NCBI GenBank assembly: GCA_937969125.1
Contig: CALBVA010000042.1
Location: 1 to 21,698 of the forward strand
Direction of reading: 5' to 3'
Length of the DNA: 21,698 nucleotides
From: an uncultured Verrucomicrobiales bacterium
Lineage (GTDB): Bacteria > Verrucomicrobiota > Verrucomicrobiia > Verrucomicrobiales > Akkermansiaceae
The notes under the pieces were generated by a model. That model saw only the letters and a program-made list of their open reading frames with translations. It searched no databases and was not told where the DNA came from. Positions 14,469 through 21,698 of the stretch are shown here, piece by piece. Both the position numbers and the translations under genes were made by a program. The number at the start of each line of letters is the position of its first letter. The stretch's first letter is position 1.

Positions 14469-16702
14469 AGCATTTTAATCTCGGACCCCTCCACTTTCAG
14501 GCCGGCACCTGGACCATCGTCCTCATCGTCGTGGTCCTCATCGCCACCACCTACCTCGGCGTTACTGCTGTTCGACGTTCCGCACGCCCGGGTCGCACCG
14601 GTATTCTGGAGGCCATCCGCTTCCTCTGCGTGGCTTTCACCTCACTCATGCTTCTCGGCCCGGAATGGCGCACGGTGCAGGAATCCGACCTCCAACCGGA
14701 AATCGCCATCATCTGGGATGAATCCCTGTCCATGACCACCGAGGATGCCGAACGTCCCGACTCGGTGAAAGGATCCGAAGCCATCCTGACCCGTCAGGAA
14801 CTGGTGAAGCGTCTCCTCGATACCGAATTTTGGACGACCTTTGAAGAAGGCGGGAAGAATACCGTGACTCGCAGCTCTTTTGGAAAGCCAGATGAGAATG
14901 CCACCGAAGTCCAGCGCTCCATGACGGGCACTGATATCGATGCTGCCCTCACTGCCACCTTGAAGTCCGGCCAAAACCTCCGCGCCGCCATTTTCATCGG
15001 CGACGGGGATTGGAACGATGGCAATACCCCGGTCACCGCCGCCCAGCAGTTTCGCCTTAAGAATGTCCCCCTCTACACCCTCGCCACCGGTAGTGACAAA
15101 CGCATCCCGGACCTCGATCTTGAGTCCGTCAGCGCTCCCACCTACGGCATCGTCGGTGAAAATGTCCAGATCCCCTTCACCATTCAATCCTCCCTCGGTC
15201 GTGACGTCCGCACCCAGGTCCGCATTAAGAGTGACTCTGGAAAAGAACGCATCAAGGACATCACCATTCGCGCAAATTCCACCCACTACGATTCCCTCCT
15301 CTGGCGCATCGAAAAGGAAGGTGCAACCAAGCTCTCCCTCACCCTCCCCGTCGCGAATGGTGAGCTCATTCAGTCCAATAACTCCCGCGATTTCGTCATT
15401 GCCGGAAAGCCTGAATCGATCCGCGTTCTAGTCATCGATACCCTCCCGCGTTGGGAATATCGCTTCATCCGCAACGCCCTCTCGCGCGACCCTGGCGTCA
15501 CCCTGGACTGCCTCCTCCTCCACCCCGCCCTCGGCAAGGGTGATGGGCCGAATTATATCCAGGAATTCCCCGAAAAGCTCGAAGACCTTCAGAAATACGA
15601 TGTCGTTTTCGTAGGCGATGTCGGCATTGGCGAGGGCCAACTCACCGTCGCACAGGCGGACCTGATTAAAGGACTCGTCGAGAGCCAGGCCAGCGGTGTC
15701 GTCTTCCTCCCCGGACCGCAGGGAAATCAATTCACCCTCAGCGATTCCGCCCTTGGCGATATCATCCCTGTCGTCACCGATGAGGATCATAAGGAAGGAT
15801 TTACCGAGGCCATCCCTTCCGCAATGCGCCTCACCCCGGAGGGCGAAAAATCCCTTCTTACCATGCTCGGCGATGACGAGCGTGAGAATGAAAACATCTG
15901 GCGAGACCTCCCCGGTTTCTACTGGCAGGCTCCCATCAAAAAGGCCAAATCCGGCAGCACCATTCTCGCCGTCAATGACAACCGCCGAAACTCATCGGGA
16001 CGCCTTCCTATCATCGTGACCTCCCGTGCAGGGAGCGGAAAGGTCCTCTACATGGCGATCGACTCCGCCTGGCGCTGGCGACGTGGCGTGGAGGACCTCT
16101 ATCACTACCGATTCTGGGGCCAGGTCGCCCGCTGGATGTCCTACCAGCGAAACATGGCGGCTGGCGAGCGCGTCCGCCTCTTCTTCACACCCGAACGACC
16201 AAAGCCCAGCGGCCTTGTACAGCTCTCCGCCAACGCCTTCGATGCCAATGGCTCCCCGCTCGCCAGCGGCGTGCTGGCCGTCGAACTTCTCGCCCCCGAT
16301 GGCACCGCCACCAAGATCGAGCTCAGCAAGGACGAGACCGCTTGGGGAGCCTTCAGTGGTCAGTTCAAAGTCACCCAACCCGGCGAGTGGAATCTCAAGG
16401 CCTCCATCCCCAGTGAGCCCGCCGCCTTCGTCGAGACCAAGATCATTTCCCAGAGCGATACCCTCGAAAAAACCGGACGTCCTGCCCGCTTCGAGGTCCT
16501 CGAGGAAATGGCCAAGATTTCCAAAGGCCGCCTTGTCACCCCCGGTCAACTCGATGAACTGGTGAAGGAAATCAATGCCCTCCCTGAGCCGCAACCGCTA
16601 GTCACGAGCGTGAAACTCTGGGCAAACTGGATTGCCCCTGCTCTCCTGATTCTCCTCCTTTCCATCTTCTGGATCGGTCGGAAACTGAACGGCACGTTCT
16701 AA
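14465..16702 (+). CDS. Large VWA / GATase1-like membrane protein
   Basis: A 745-residue protein starting at GTG 14465, overlapping the preceding stop as GTGA, which implies coupled translation. Two membrane helices (about 16-36 and 50-64) precede a VWA domain with IIWDESLSM (D-E-S-L-S keeps the DxSxS spacing). The region VLVIDTLPRWEYRFIRNAL to ASGVVFLPGPQGN looks like the class I glutamine-amidotransferase-like fold, without an obvious catalytic Cys. A membrane helix near 718-738 ends the protein (WIAPALLILLLSIFWIG). The topology mirrors that of the upstream BatA-like protein, so the two may form a membrane complex served by MoxR and DUF58. It is the last gene of the unit; its stop overlaps that of lgt on the other strand. 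Confidence 0.85.
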   Translation: MKHFNLGPLHFQAGTWTIVLIVVVLIATTYLGVTAVRRSARPGRTGILEAIRFLCVAFTSLMLLGPEWRTVQESDLQPEIAIIWDESLSMTTEDAERPDSVKGSEAILTRQELVKRLLDTEFWTTFEEGGKNTVTRSSFGKPDENATEVQRSMTGTDIDAALTATLKSGQNLRAAIFIGDGDWNDGNTPVTAAQQFRLKNVPLYTLATGSDKRIPDLDLESVSAPTYGIVGENVQIPFTIQSSLGRDVRTQVRIKSDSGKERIKDITIRANSTHYDSLLWRIEKEGATKLSLTLPVANGELIQSNNSRDFVIAGKPESIRVLVIDTLPRWEYRFIRNALSRDPGVTLDCLLLHPALGKGDGPNYIQEFPEKLEDLQKYDVVFVGDVGIGEGQLTVAQADLIKGLVESQASGVVFLPGPQGNQFTLSDSALGDIIPVVTDEDHKEGFTEAIPSAMRLTPEGEKSLLTMLGDDERENENIWRDLPGFYWQAPIKKAKSGSTILAVNDNRRNSSGRLPIIVTSRAGSGKVLYMAIDSAWRWRRGVEDLYHYRFWGQVARWMSYQRNMAAGERVRLFFTPERPKPSGLVQLSANAFDANGSPLASGVLAVELLAPDGTATKIELSKDETAWGAFSGQFKVTQPGEWNLKASIPSEPAAFVETKIISQSDTLEKTGRPARFEVLEEMAKISKGRLVTPGQLDELVKEINALPEPQPLVTSVKLWANWIAPALLILLLSIFWIGRKLNGTF

Positions 16703-17736
16703 TCAAAACTCTTTCGCGTCTTCCACGCATAGGCGAAGAATCCCAGCCCGATCGCGATCATGAAGTAGGAGTAGAACTGCCCCTTCGTTACCCCGAGGAT
16801 GAGGCTGTGATCCGGCTGGCGGACATTCTCCACCAGAATCCGGAAGATCGCGTAGAGCACGAAAAAAGTCCCCGTGAGCACCCCGTGCCACATCTTCGTA
16901 AAGCTCCTGCGCATCCAGAAGAGCAGGAGAAAAAGCACGAGCCCCTCCAAAATCCCCTCGTATAGCTGCGAAGGATGCCTTGCCGGGATGTGATTTCCCA
17001 AGGCCTCCAGAACCGCTGGATTCTCTCGCGCGATGGGCTCGATCTGATTTTCAAAAACCGCCCGGCTCACCGTGAAATCCCCCTTCCCGATGGAGTAATC
17101 CGAAACGATCTGCCCCACTCCATCCGGATCGACCGTTGCCGCTTCAAAGAGCGCACTCTCCAGATGATCCTGATTCGCAGCCGGGTCGAAGAGCGCTTTT
17201 GGGAACTTCACCGCATACCAATTCGAGGCCGCAGTGTAAGTCCCGTAAAGCTCGCCATTGATAAAGTTCGCCACACGACCGAAGAACACTCCCAGCGGGG
17301 CCACCACCACCATTCCGTCACCCAAAGCGGCCCAGTTCACCTTGTTTTTCCAAGCGTAGAAGAGCAGGAAAAACATGATGCCCAGGATCCCTCCGTGAGA
17401 GGACATCCCGCCATCCCAGACTCGCACGATACTCAGAGGATCGTTCAAGACTGCTCCGATTCCTTCGCGCGGAATCATGTAGAAAATCACATAGCCCAAC
17501 CGCCCGCCAAGGAAGACCCCAAAGACTGCAGCATAGGTAATGACGTCCGCCACCTTCTCCTCAGTCACCACGTAGAGATTCCGACGCGCCAAGCGCCCCA
17601 GAATGAGAAAGGCCGCCAGAAATCCGGCCACATAAGACAGCCCATACCACCGCAGCTTGATCTTCTCGGAAATTGAGAAAATCACCGGATCGAGGTCATG
17701 CACATAAGTCGCCAGTGTGGGGAAAGAATCAAGCAC
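16699..17736 (-). CDS. lgt: Prolipoprotein diacylglyceryl transferase with an enlarged loop
   Basis: Integral membrane enzyme that adds diacylglycerol from phosphatidylglycerol to the lipobox Cys of prelipoproteins. It is the first step for the four lipoproteins predicted in this window. Family motifs are LRWYGLSYVAGF, WDGGMSSHGG (His114, equivalent to E. coli His103), GRVANFINGELYG (Arg154, Asn157 and Glu162 match the E. coli Arg143, Asn146 and Glu151 spacing), PARHPSQLYEG and the late LVENVRQPD. The product has 345 residues against 291 in E. coli. Most of the surplus, about 40 residues, lies between GELYG (ends 165) and RHPSQLYE (starts 253). The gene is convergent with the VWA operon, sharing four bases at the stops, and divergent from the NDH-2 gene. 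Confidence 0.95.
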   Translation of the reverse strand: MLDSFPTLATYVHDLDPVIFSISEKIKLRWYGLSYVAGFLAAFLILGRLARRNLYVVTEEKVADVITYAAVFGVFLGGRLGYVIFYMIPREGIGAVLNDPLSIVRVWDGGMSSHGGILGIMFFLLFYAWKNKVNWAALGDGMVVVAPLGVFFGRVANFINGELYGTYTAASNWYAVKFPKALFDPAANQDHLESALFEAATVDPDGVGQIVSDYSIGKGDFTVSRAVFENQIEPIARENPAVLEALGNHIPARHPSQLYEGILEGLVLFLLLFWMRRSFTKMWHGVLTGTFFVLYAIFRILVENVRQPDHSLILGVTKGQFYSYFMIAIGLGFFAYAWKTRKSFD

Positions 17737-17877
17737 ACCCGGACTTCATCCCATCCGCCTCCCCTTCGCAAGCCCCGCTTCATAGCGCTCGCAAAACTAA
17801 GCTTCTTGCGACCTCTGGAATGGTGCCAGTGTGCTCGGCCACGTAGAGAGCCAATCAAGAGGGGTAGAATCGTATCA

Positions 17878-17893
17878 GTGACGTTTCCGTCAC
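17878..17893. promoter_or_regulatory. Palindrome in the lgt-ndh divergent promoter region
   Basis: GTGACG-TTTC-CGTCAC, a perfect six-base inverted repeat with a four-base centre, in the 269-bp divergent gap, 113 bp before the ndh ATG. Its length and symmetry suit a dimeric regulator; a short hairpin is equally possible. Nothing else in this gap looks like a gene. Confidence 0.45.
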
Positions 17894-18005
17894 GCTGGGA
17901 TCGAGAATTCCCGGCAACTCCTGTGCCGAACACTATTTATTGGGATCAGCAATTCTTTCCGAGTGGCGAAATTCTGTGCCTCCCCTACCCTCGGATGAAA
18001 CTGAT

Positions 18006-19322
18006 ATGAAGAAACATCGGGTGATTATTGTGGGAGGCGGATTTGCGGGGATGAATTGTGCGAAGTCGCTGGCTGGTGATGATCGCTTTGAGGTCATCCT
18101 CCTAGATCGACAAAACCATCACCTCTTCCAGCCTCTTCTTTACCAAGTGGCCACGGCCTCGCTCTCGGCAGTGGAGATCGCGCGATCCCTGAGGGCGGTT
18201 CTGGCGAAAGCAGTCAATGTCTCCGTCCTCCTTGGCGATGTCACCCAAATCGACGAAGAAACGAAAACCGTGATTACCAGACATGGGGAGTATTCTTATG
18301 ACTCACTGGTTCTGGCTGCGGGAGCACGGACTTCGTATTTCGGGAAGGATGACTGGGCGAAGCACACCTTTGGCCTGAAGTCGTTGGAGGATGCCCGTTC
18401 GATTCGTCATCAGGTTTTGAGCGCTCTCGAGAAGGCCGAACGGACTGGCGATAAGGAAGAAGAACGCCGGTTGATGACAGTGGCCATCGTAGGCGGAGGG
18501 CCGACCGGAGTGGAGCTGGCGGGAGCCTTTTCTGATTTAGTAAGAAGAGCACTGAAGGAGGATTACCGGAGCATCGAAGTCGCAGATTTCCGCATCGTTT
18601 TGATTCAATCAGGTGACCGATTGCTGAAGTCATTCTCGTCGGAGCACTCCGAATACACGCTGGAGCGTTTGAAGAAATTGGGAGTCGAAGTCATCCTCGG
18701 AACCCGGGTGGATGATGTGCAGGAACGACGCCTTCATCTTAAGGACGGACGATGGATCGAAGCTGAGACCATGATCTGGGCTGCAGGAGTCGCGGCTTCC
18801 GAACTCACAGAAGAACTGAAATGCCCGTGCGACCGCGGTGGACGGATCGAAGTGCTCCCGGACCTCTCGGTGCCCGGTCATCCGCACGTCTTTGCAGCCG
18901 GGGATTTGGTGAAATTGACTGATTCCGATGGCAAGGAGGTCCCGGGGCTCGCTCCGGCCGCGATGCAGATGGGTAAGCACGTCGCGAAGGTACTCCAGGA
19001 GGACCTCCGACTGAAAACGACCCGCTACGCTGATCGCTATCTGGAGCTCCGCCCGGCCTATCGCTATAAGGACAAAGGCATCATGGCCATCATTGGAAAA
19101 AACGCGGCAGTCGCGCAGGCCGGAAAGATGAAACTGCAAGGCTTCATGGCCTGGCTGGCCTGGCTCTTCATCCACCTCGCCTTTTTGGTCGGCTTTAGGA
19201 ACAAGCTGGCGGTTCTTCTCTCCTGGGCATTTTCCTACCTCTTCGACAAGCCGGCGGCGCGCGTATTTTCGATCGAGCAAGGTCAGCCGGAGGCTCCCGA
19301 GGAAGATCAGACGATTTCCTGA
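18006..19322 (+). CDS. ndh: Type II NADH dehydrogenase (FAD-dependent, non-proton-pumping)
   Basis: Single-subunit NADH:quinone oxidoreductase of the NDH-2 group; it oxidises NADH at the membrane without pumping protons. From ATG 18006 the 438-residue product opens with VIIVGGGFAGMNCAK, the FAD-binding Rossmann fold (Gly10-12, Gly15). A second dinucleotide fold, VAIVGGGPTGVELAG (159-173), binds NADH. HVFAAGDLVK is the FAD pyrophosphate loop, and GLAPAAMQMGKHVAK and GIMAIIGKNAAVAQ follow. A C-terminal hydrophobic stretch (FMAWLAWLFIHLAFLVGF) fits membrane attachment. A TTG at 17940 is open but adds residues that lie ahead of the Rossmann start. The last 16 bases overlap the convergent gene at 19307. 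Rubredoxin reductase-like or other FAD-dependent reductases are less likely alternatives. Confidence 0.92.
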   Translation: MKKHRVIIVGGGFAGMNCAKSLAGDDRFEVILLDRQNHHLFQPLLYQVATASLSAVEIARSLRAVLAKAVNVSVLLGDVTQIDEETKTVITRHGEYSYDSLVLAAGARTSYFGKDDWAKHTFGLKSLEDARSIRHQVLSALEKAERTGDKEEERRLMTVAIVGGGPTGVELAGAFSDLVRRALKEDYRSIEVADFRIVLIQSGDRLLKSFSSEHSEYTLERLKKLGVEVILGTRVDDVQERRLHLKDGRWIEAETMIWAAGVAASELTEELKCPCDRGGRIEVLPDLSVPGHPHVFAAGDLVKLTDSDGKEVPGLAPAAMQMGKHVAKVLQEDLRLKTTRYADRYLELRPAYRYKDKGIMAIIGKNAAVAQAGKMKLQGFMAWLAWLFIHLAFLVGFRNKLAVLLSWAFSYLFDKPAARVFSIEQGQPEAPEEDQTIS

Positions 19323-19954
19323 CGAATCTCCCCGATTTGTTCGATACCCAGCTCGACAACATCCCCAACTTTCAAGTAGCGGGGAGGATTCATCCCCATC
19401 CCTACTCCTCCAGGAGTGCCGGTAGAGATCACGTCTCCTGCATGCAAGGTCATGAACCGGGAGATGTAGCTCACGAGCTTTCGGACCGGAAAAATCATAT
19501 CGGCCGTATTGCTGTCCTGTCTGATCTCACCGTTCACCTTGCTCCAGATGCGGAGACATTGCGGATCTGGAATTTCAGAAGTCGAGACGATACGCGGACC
19601 CGCCGGGCAAAAACCATCATGACTCTTACCTTTAGTCCACTGTCCCTCGTGCTCTTTTTGCCAGGATCGCTCGGAGTAGTCACAAAGAACGGTATAGCCT
19701 TGAATATAATCCATCGCGCGCTCCTCCGGAACTTGCTTGGCAGTCTTTACAATGACGACCCCTAACTCGACCTCGTAGTCGAGTTTTTCAGATCCGGATG
19801 GCATTGCCAGAGGGGCAAATGGAGCGGCCCAACTCCTCGGAGCCTTTTGAAAAAGAACCGGTTCACGGGGAAGATCACTGCCGAATTCACGAGCGTGGGC
19901 AGCGTAATTTTGCCCAACGCAGATGATCATCGAGGGCTGCGGGAGAATATCCAT
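19307..19954 (-). CDS. Fumarylacetoacetate hydrolase-family protein
   Basis: A 215-residue cytosolic protein of the FAH superfamily, metal-dependent enzymes that hydrolyse, decarboxylate or isomerise small oxo-acids (for example fumarylpyruvate, 2-oxohepta-3-enedioate or oxaloacetate). Signatures are ICVGQNYAAHAREF, LDYEVELGVVI (E61 and E63 bind the divalent metal, with Asp in LCDYSERSWQ), KSHDGFCPAGPRIV and VISTGTPGGVGMGMNPPRYLKVGD. The length is that of the short, single-domain group. No neighbour encodes an aromatic-catabolism enzyme, so the substrate cannot be named. The stop lies 16 bases inside the 3' end of ndh on the other strand, so mRNAs from both genes are complementary there. Confidence 0.9.
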   Translation of the reverse strand: MDILPQPSMIICVGQNYAAHAREFGSDLPREPVLFQKAPRSWAAPFAPLAMPSGSEKLDYEVELGVVIVKTAKQVPEERAMDYIQGYTVLCDYSERSWQKEHEGQWTKGKSHDGFCPAGPRIVSTSEIPDPQCLRIWSKVNGEIRQDSNTADMIFPVRKLVSYISRFMTLHAGDVISTGTPGGVGMGMNPPRYLKVGDVVELGIEQIGEIRQEIV

Positions 19955-20359
19955 AATGTAAAACTACAGAATCGCCGATCTGACTCAATCCGGAAGAAGG
20001 CGGTTTGATTCCCATCGTTTCCATCGACATCTCATTAATTAATAAGCCCTCAGCGAGATAAGCCTGACGTTTCCAGCAACCTCAAATCTTCGATAGCTCC
20101 CAGAAATCGATCAAAGTTTAGCTTTGAGTTCGAAGTTGAATAATCACTTAAAGACAAAGAGTTGTGGCATATTTATCTCCAGATTCGTCATGCGCATCTC
20201 GCGGAGAGTCATGTTTTTTGATCAAAATGAGATCTTTCTTGTCACTCCAGCGGCAAGACACGGTATTTTCACATGAACGAATATTCAGTTCCGTTTTTTG
20301 AATTCTTCCTTGAACCAATTGCTTGAAGTGACTACTCAAAATCCACCCACTACCATCTC
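19955..20359. other. AT-richer intergenic region between the FAH gene and a lipoprotein gene
   Basis: About 400 bases without a convincing gene. By eye the GC content is near 45%, well below the roughly 60% of the left part of the window. It contains TCAAAG-N5-CTTTGA (20111-20127), a short inverted repeat, and ATTAATTAAT near 20034, a simple palindrome. Divergent promoters for the FAH gene and the 20360 lipoprotein gene should lie here; I cannot name -10 or -35 boxes with confidence. A 63-codon minus-strand frame (20148-20339) has no protein-like character. Confidence 0.5.
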
Positions 20360-21070
20360 ATGAAATCTTCTTGGATCTTAAAAATCTTAGCCTCGTCGGC
20401 CCTTCTTGTTAGCTGCGGAAACCATTTTGAACTCAGCGGATATAAATTCCGAACAAACGCCGCCATGACCGCTACCTTGGGCGGAGTAGGCTGGAAATCA
20501 AAAGCCGGACACAACACCTTTGACCCTTGGGTCAGCCCACAGCTGAGTGGTATTCCGATCAAAATCATCGACGAACGAGAGATGGGAACAGACCTTAGCA
20601 GTCAATTCAAAGTCGAGGGAGGTGCCAGTCACTCTGGAGTCACAGGAGAAGGGAAAGTCGACCGCTACAAGAGGGTGATTCGGCAGGGAAACTATCAGGT
20701 CTTAAGTATCTTGGATCGCGAACTTCTAGCCCGACGGATTGAGCAGCTTCCGCCTCGACAACTAGCCCCTCTCAAGGAAAAGGATGGGCGAGTGATCACA
20801 TCCGTGGTCATCGTCTTCGATCATTCCGAGGATTCCGAAAGAAAATTGGATATTGAACTCAATGCCAGTGTCGCCGCTCAACTTGTAGGTAACTCATCGG
20901 ATCCCAAGATAAAAATCACATCAAAAACCGGTCGAAAGCGGACCATTCGGATCGCGGATGGATACCGAATTGGCTATGAAACTTCACGGATCGAGTGGAA
21001 TTCAACAAACCCGAATCAAATTAAGTCGATCCGCCCTGACAAAATCGGATGGGACCTTTGGCGTCGATAA
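20360..21070 (+). CDS. Putative lipoprotein of unknown function
   Basis: A 236-residue product whose start, MKSSWILKILASSALLVSC, is a textbook lipoprotein signal with Cys19 as the lipid site. The mature part alternates short strands with charged turns (YKFRTNAAMTATLGG, VITSVVIVFDHSEDSERKLDIEL, IKITSKTGRKRTIRI) and contains no motif I recognise. The segment VVIVFDHSEDSERKLDIELNAS suggests a mainly beta fold. It starts an AT-richer stretch and is followed after 31 bp by a second lipoprotein gene on the same strand, so the two probably form one unit. No Shine-Dalgarno precedes the ATG. Confidence 0.75.
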   Translation: MKSSWILKILASSALLVSCGNHFELSGYKFRTNAAMTATLGGVGWKSKAGHNTFDPWVSPQLSGIPIKIIDEREMGTDLSSQFKVEGGASHSGVTGEGKVDRYKRVIRQGNYQVLSILDRELLARRIEQLPPRQLAPLKEKDGRVITSVVIVFDHSEDSERKLDIELNASVAAQLVGNSSDPKIKITSKTGRKRTIRIADGYRIGYETSRIEWNSTNPNQIKSIRPDKIGWDLWRR

Positions 21071-21101
21071 CAACCATTAGAACCAAAGCCCCTCCTAGTT
21101 T

Positions 21102-21698
21102 ATGAAGAAATTCTTCCGACCAACTCACCTGCTTCTTCTCACATGTTTCACGGCATGCCTTAGCTGCTCTCCCTCACTCCCAAAGGTAACGAGAGAACGA
21201 TTTCCGCTAACCCCAGAGACAAGAGAACAAAAGACATCCCCCTTCATGGGGATGGGTCTGCATGTCATCCCTCATAACGAACACGGCATCTATAATTTCA
21301 AAGACACCAAAATCTCGCAAGAACAACATCTTGAGCTTCTTTTTGAGAAGCTGAGAAAAAACCGTAAGGTTTCCCGCATCGCGATTTTCTGCCACGGGGG
21401 ACTCAATACTCAGGGGTCATCGAGGAAATCGGGCGAACAAATTTGCCGGGAAATGATCGAACAATCGGGCGGGAAAATCTTCCCGATCGCTATCACTTGG
21501 CGCTCCGGTTTCGGCACTACCTACAAGGACAGCCTTTTCAAAGTGAGAGCGGGGCTCCAATCTGGCACTCTTCTCACGAAAGCATGGACCACGACTGGCG
21601 GAATCCTTTGGAAATTTCCTTCTGATCTGATAAGCGGATTTTCGCGAGCACCTCAGGATGGATTAACCAGTATCCACAACACCATTCAAAATTGGGAC
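21102..21698 (+). CDS. Putative lipoprotein with an alpha/beta-hydrolase-like HGG segment (3' end outside window)
   Basis: A frame starting at ATG 21102 stays open for 199 codons to the right edge, so the gene is truncated by the window. The signal region MKKFFRPTHLLLLTCFTACLSC has a hydrophobic core and Cys at 15, 19 and 22; Cys19 (F-T-A-C) fits a lipobox best. Further on, SRIAIFCHGGLNTQGSS followed by ICREMIEQSGGKIFPIAITWRSGF resembles the strand-HGG-loop and second strand of alpha/beta-hydrolase-like proteins, where the HGG backbone helps form an oxyanion hole. The nucleophile, if any, is not yet reached or not recognisable. It lies 31 bp after the preceding lipoprotein gene. The fold assignment is tentative. 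Confidence 0.7.
   Translation, partial: MKKFFRPTHLLLLTCFTACLSCSPSLPKVTRERFPLTPETREQKTSPFMGMGLHVIPHNEHGIYNFKDTKISQEQHLELLFEKLRKNRKVSRIAIFCHGGLNTQGSSRKSGEQICREMIEQSGGKIFPIAITWRSGFGTTYKDSLFKVRAGLQSGTLLTKAWTTTGGILWKFPSDLISGFSRAPQDGLTSIHNTIQNWD

Noticed and set aside
14642..15286. 214-codon minus-strand open frame, Gly/Asp-rich
   Set aside because: Antisense to the VWA domain of the 14465 gene, with the Gly/Asp-rich composition expected of a shadow frame.
15992..16594. 200-codon minus-strand open frame
   Set aside because: Antisense to the 3' part of the same VWA gene; no motif or ribosome site.
16975..17676. 233-codon plus-strand open frame
   Set aside because: Antisense shadow of lgt; the lgt frame carries all the catalytic motifs.
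20034..20043. ATTAATTAAT palindrome
   Set aside because: Simple AT-rich sequence, expected by chance in this AT-richer region.

Overview
The window looks like chromosomal DNA of a member of the Verrucomicrobiota, or a close relative in the PVC group. This is inferred from gene style: a moxR–DUF58–BatA-type–VWA cluster, a LolA-like TP0789-family protein, many small lipoproteins, several GTG/TTG starts, few clear Shine-Dalgarno sites and GC around 60% over most of its length. No rRNA, tRNA, CRISPR array, transposase or integrase was seen.

Layout. (1) 1-182: 3' end of ndk. (2) 370-4189, minus strand: ptsN-type IIA protein, argS and proB closely spaced, then a LolA-like exported protein after an 81-bp gap. 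(3) 4340-8876, plus strand: a lipoprotein gene, then a partial complex I cluster, nuoD-nuoE-nuoF, with a small lipoprotein gene overlapping the nuoF stop. Between the first lipoprotein gene and nuoD lie a near-perfect CRP/FNR-type palindrome and a strong hairpin. (4) 8885-9790, minus: trhO (tRNA uridine-34 hydroxylase), convergent with the nuo unit. (5) 10190-16702, plus: moxR ATPase, DUF58 protein, BatA-like VWA membrane protein and a second large VWA membrane protein, tightly spaced. (6) 16699-17736, minus: lgt, whose stop overlaps that of the VWA gene. (7) 18006-19322, plus: type II NADH dehydrogenase, overlapping tail-to-tail a fumarylacetoacetase-family gene (19307-19954, minus). (8) 19955-21698: a visibly AT-richer end with two consecutive lipoprotein genes, the second cut by the window edge.

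Functional themes are NADH oxidation (complex I peripheral-arm subunits plus NDH-2), envelope and lipoprotein biology (lgt, a LolA-like protein, four lipoproteins) and a MoxR/VWA chaperone-like membrane system. The most unusual observation links two of these. NuoE has about 140 extra N-terminal residues containing five copies of a 13-residue motif, roughly P-x-P/A-x-x-I/V-D/N-R-x-x-L-x-Y. The MoxR ATPase carries two copies of the same motif at its own N-terminus, ahead of a disordered linker. Two otherwise unrelated proteins sharing such a module suggests a common docking or scaffold element, possibly connecting the MoxR machine to complex I.
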